Assembly: GCA_937914895.1 (NCBI GenBank)
Contig: CALGIL010000351.1
Location: 1 to 5,328, forward strand
Direction of reading: 5' to 3'
DNA from: an uncultured Angelakisella sp.
GTDB lineage: Bacteria > Bacillota > Clostridia > Oscillospirales > Ruminococcaceae
Length of the DNA: 5,328 nt
Each line of letters begins with the position of its first letter. The first letter of the stretch is position 1. Under the pieces are notes generated by a model. The model saw only the letters and a program-made list of their open reading frames with translations, ran no database searches and had not been told where the DNA came from. The translations under genes were made by a program, and so were the position numbers. This document shows, piece by piece, positions 5,214-5,328 of this stretch.

Positions 5214-5328
5214 CTACTTTCCCAGCTCCCGGGCGCGCCGAAGGGTGGCGTCACAGCAGGTGCGAACGGTCTCCTCCAGGCCGCTTGCCGCCAGGGCGTC
5301 CAGCCCGGCCCGGGCGGTGCCCCCCGGG
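5214..5328 (-). CDS. proC: pyrroline-5-carboxylate reductase, C-terminal end; 5' end outside the window
   Basis: On the minus strand the frame enters at the window edge and ends at TAG (5216-5214), giving 37 residues. PGGTARAGLDALAASGLEET followed by VRTCCDATLRRARELGK matches the end of the ProC dimerisation domain, whose family signature is SPGGTTxxGlxxLexxgl...A..aa..RarELg. ProC reduces pyrroline-5-carboxylate to proline with NAD(P)H, the last step of proline synthesis, in the cytosol. The second threonine of the usual PGGTT is alanine here (PGGTA), a common variation. The cofactor-binding Rossmann domain lies outside the window. It is upstream of and on the same strand as spoIIM, separated by 185 nt that hold a hairpin and a sporulation-type promoter, so the two are probably not a simple operon. 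Confidence 0.88.
   Translation of the reverse strand, partial: PGGTARAGLDALAASGLEETVRTCCDATLRRARELGK

Overview
The window reads as a stretch of chromosome from a GC-rich, probably endospore-forming member of the Clostridia. A Flavonifractor/Oscillibacter-like Oscillospiraceae lineage is my guess from base composition, protein style and gene set; the sequence does not prove it. The supporting features are strong AGGAGG-type ribosome binding sites, a RadA, a ProC, a SpoIIM-like sporulation membrane protein next to a Xer recombinase, and a near-consensus sporulation sigma-E-type promoter. All genes at the edges are ordinary housekeeping genes. I see no CRISPR array, tRNA, rRNA or intact mobile element.

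Layout. Bases 1-392 are the 3' end of radA (+). A tiny cysteine-rich protein gene (357-530, -) converges on it and overlaps its end on the opposite strand. A long irregular hairpin with a T run (599-656) comes next, then a two-gene exporter operon: a membrane-fusion/adaptor protein (686-1729) and a MacB/FtsX-type ABC permease (1731-2915, TTG start, 1-nt gap). The operon ends at a very strong bidirectional terminator (2968-2996). No ATPase gene accompanies the pair inside the window.

Bases 2916-3317 have no intact gene. The minus strand carries a convincing but startless coding remnant ending in a coiled coil (2998-3171). Next come an extended -10 promoter (3215-3244) and a perfect 15-bp inverted repeat (3255-3288) in the leader of a 332-residue tyrosine recombinase gene (3318-4316). 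The core of this repeat has the 11-6-11 architecture of a Xer/dif site. It is the most interesting non-coding signal in the window, although an operator or an mRNA leader hairpin explains it equally well.

The recombinase gene is convergent with a spoIIM-like gene (4417-5028, -), and they share a bidirectional terminator (4336-4380). Upstream of spoIIM is the 3' end of proC (5214-5328, -). The proC-spoIIM gap holds a hairpin (5099-5142) that overlaps a sigma-E-like promoter (5126-5154). This arrangement could stop housekeeping proC transcription while letting a sporulation-stage transcript start inside the hairpin and escape it.

Functionally the window joins DNA maintenance (RadA, Xer), sporulation (SpoIIM), proline synthesis (ProC) and an export system of unknown substrate. 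I found no clear evidence for a wholly new multi-gene system. The leads are the dif-like palindrome, the overlapping sporulation promoter and terminator, the hairpin leader before the exporter, and the startless remnant.
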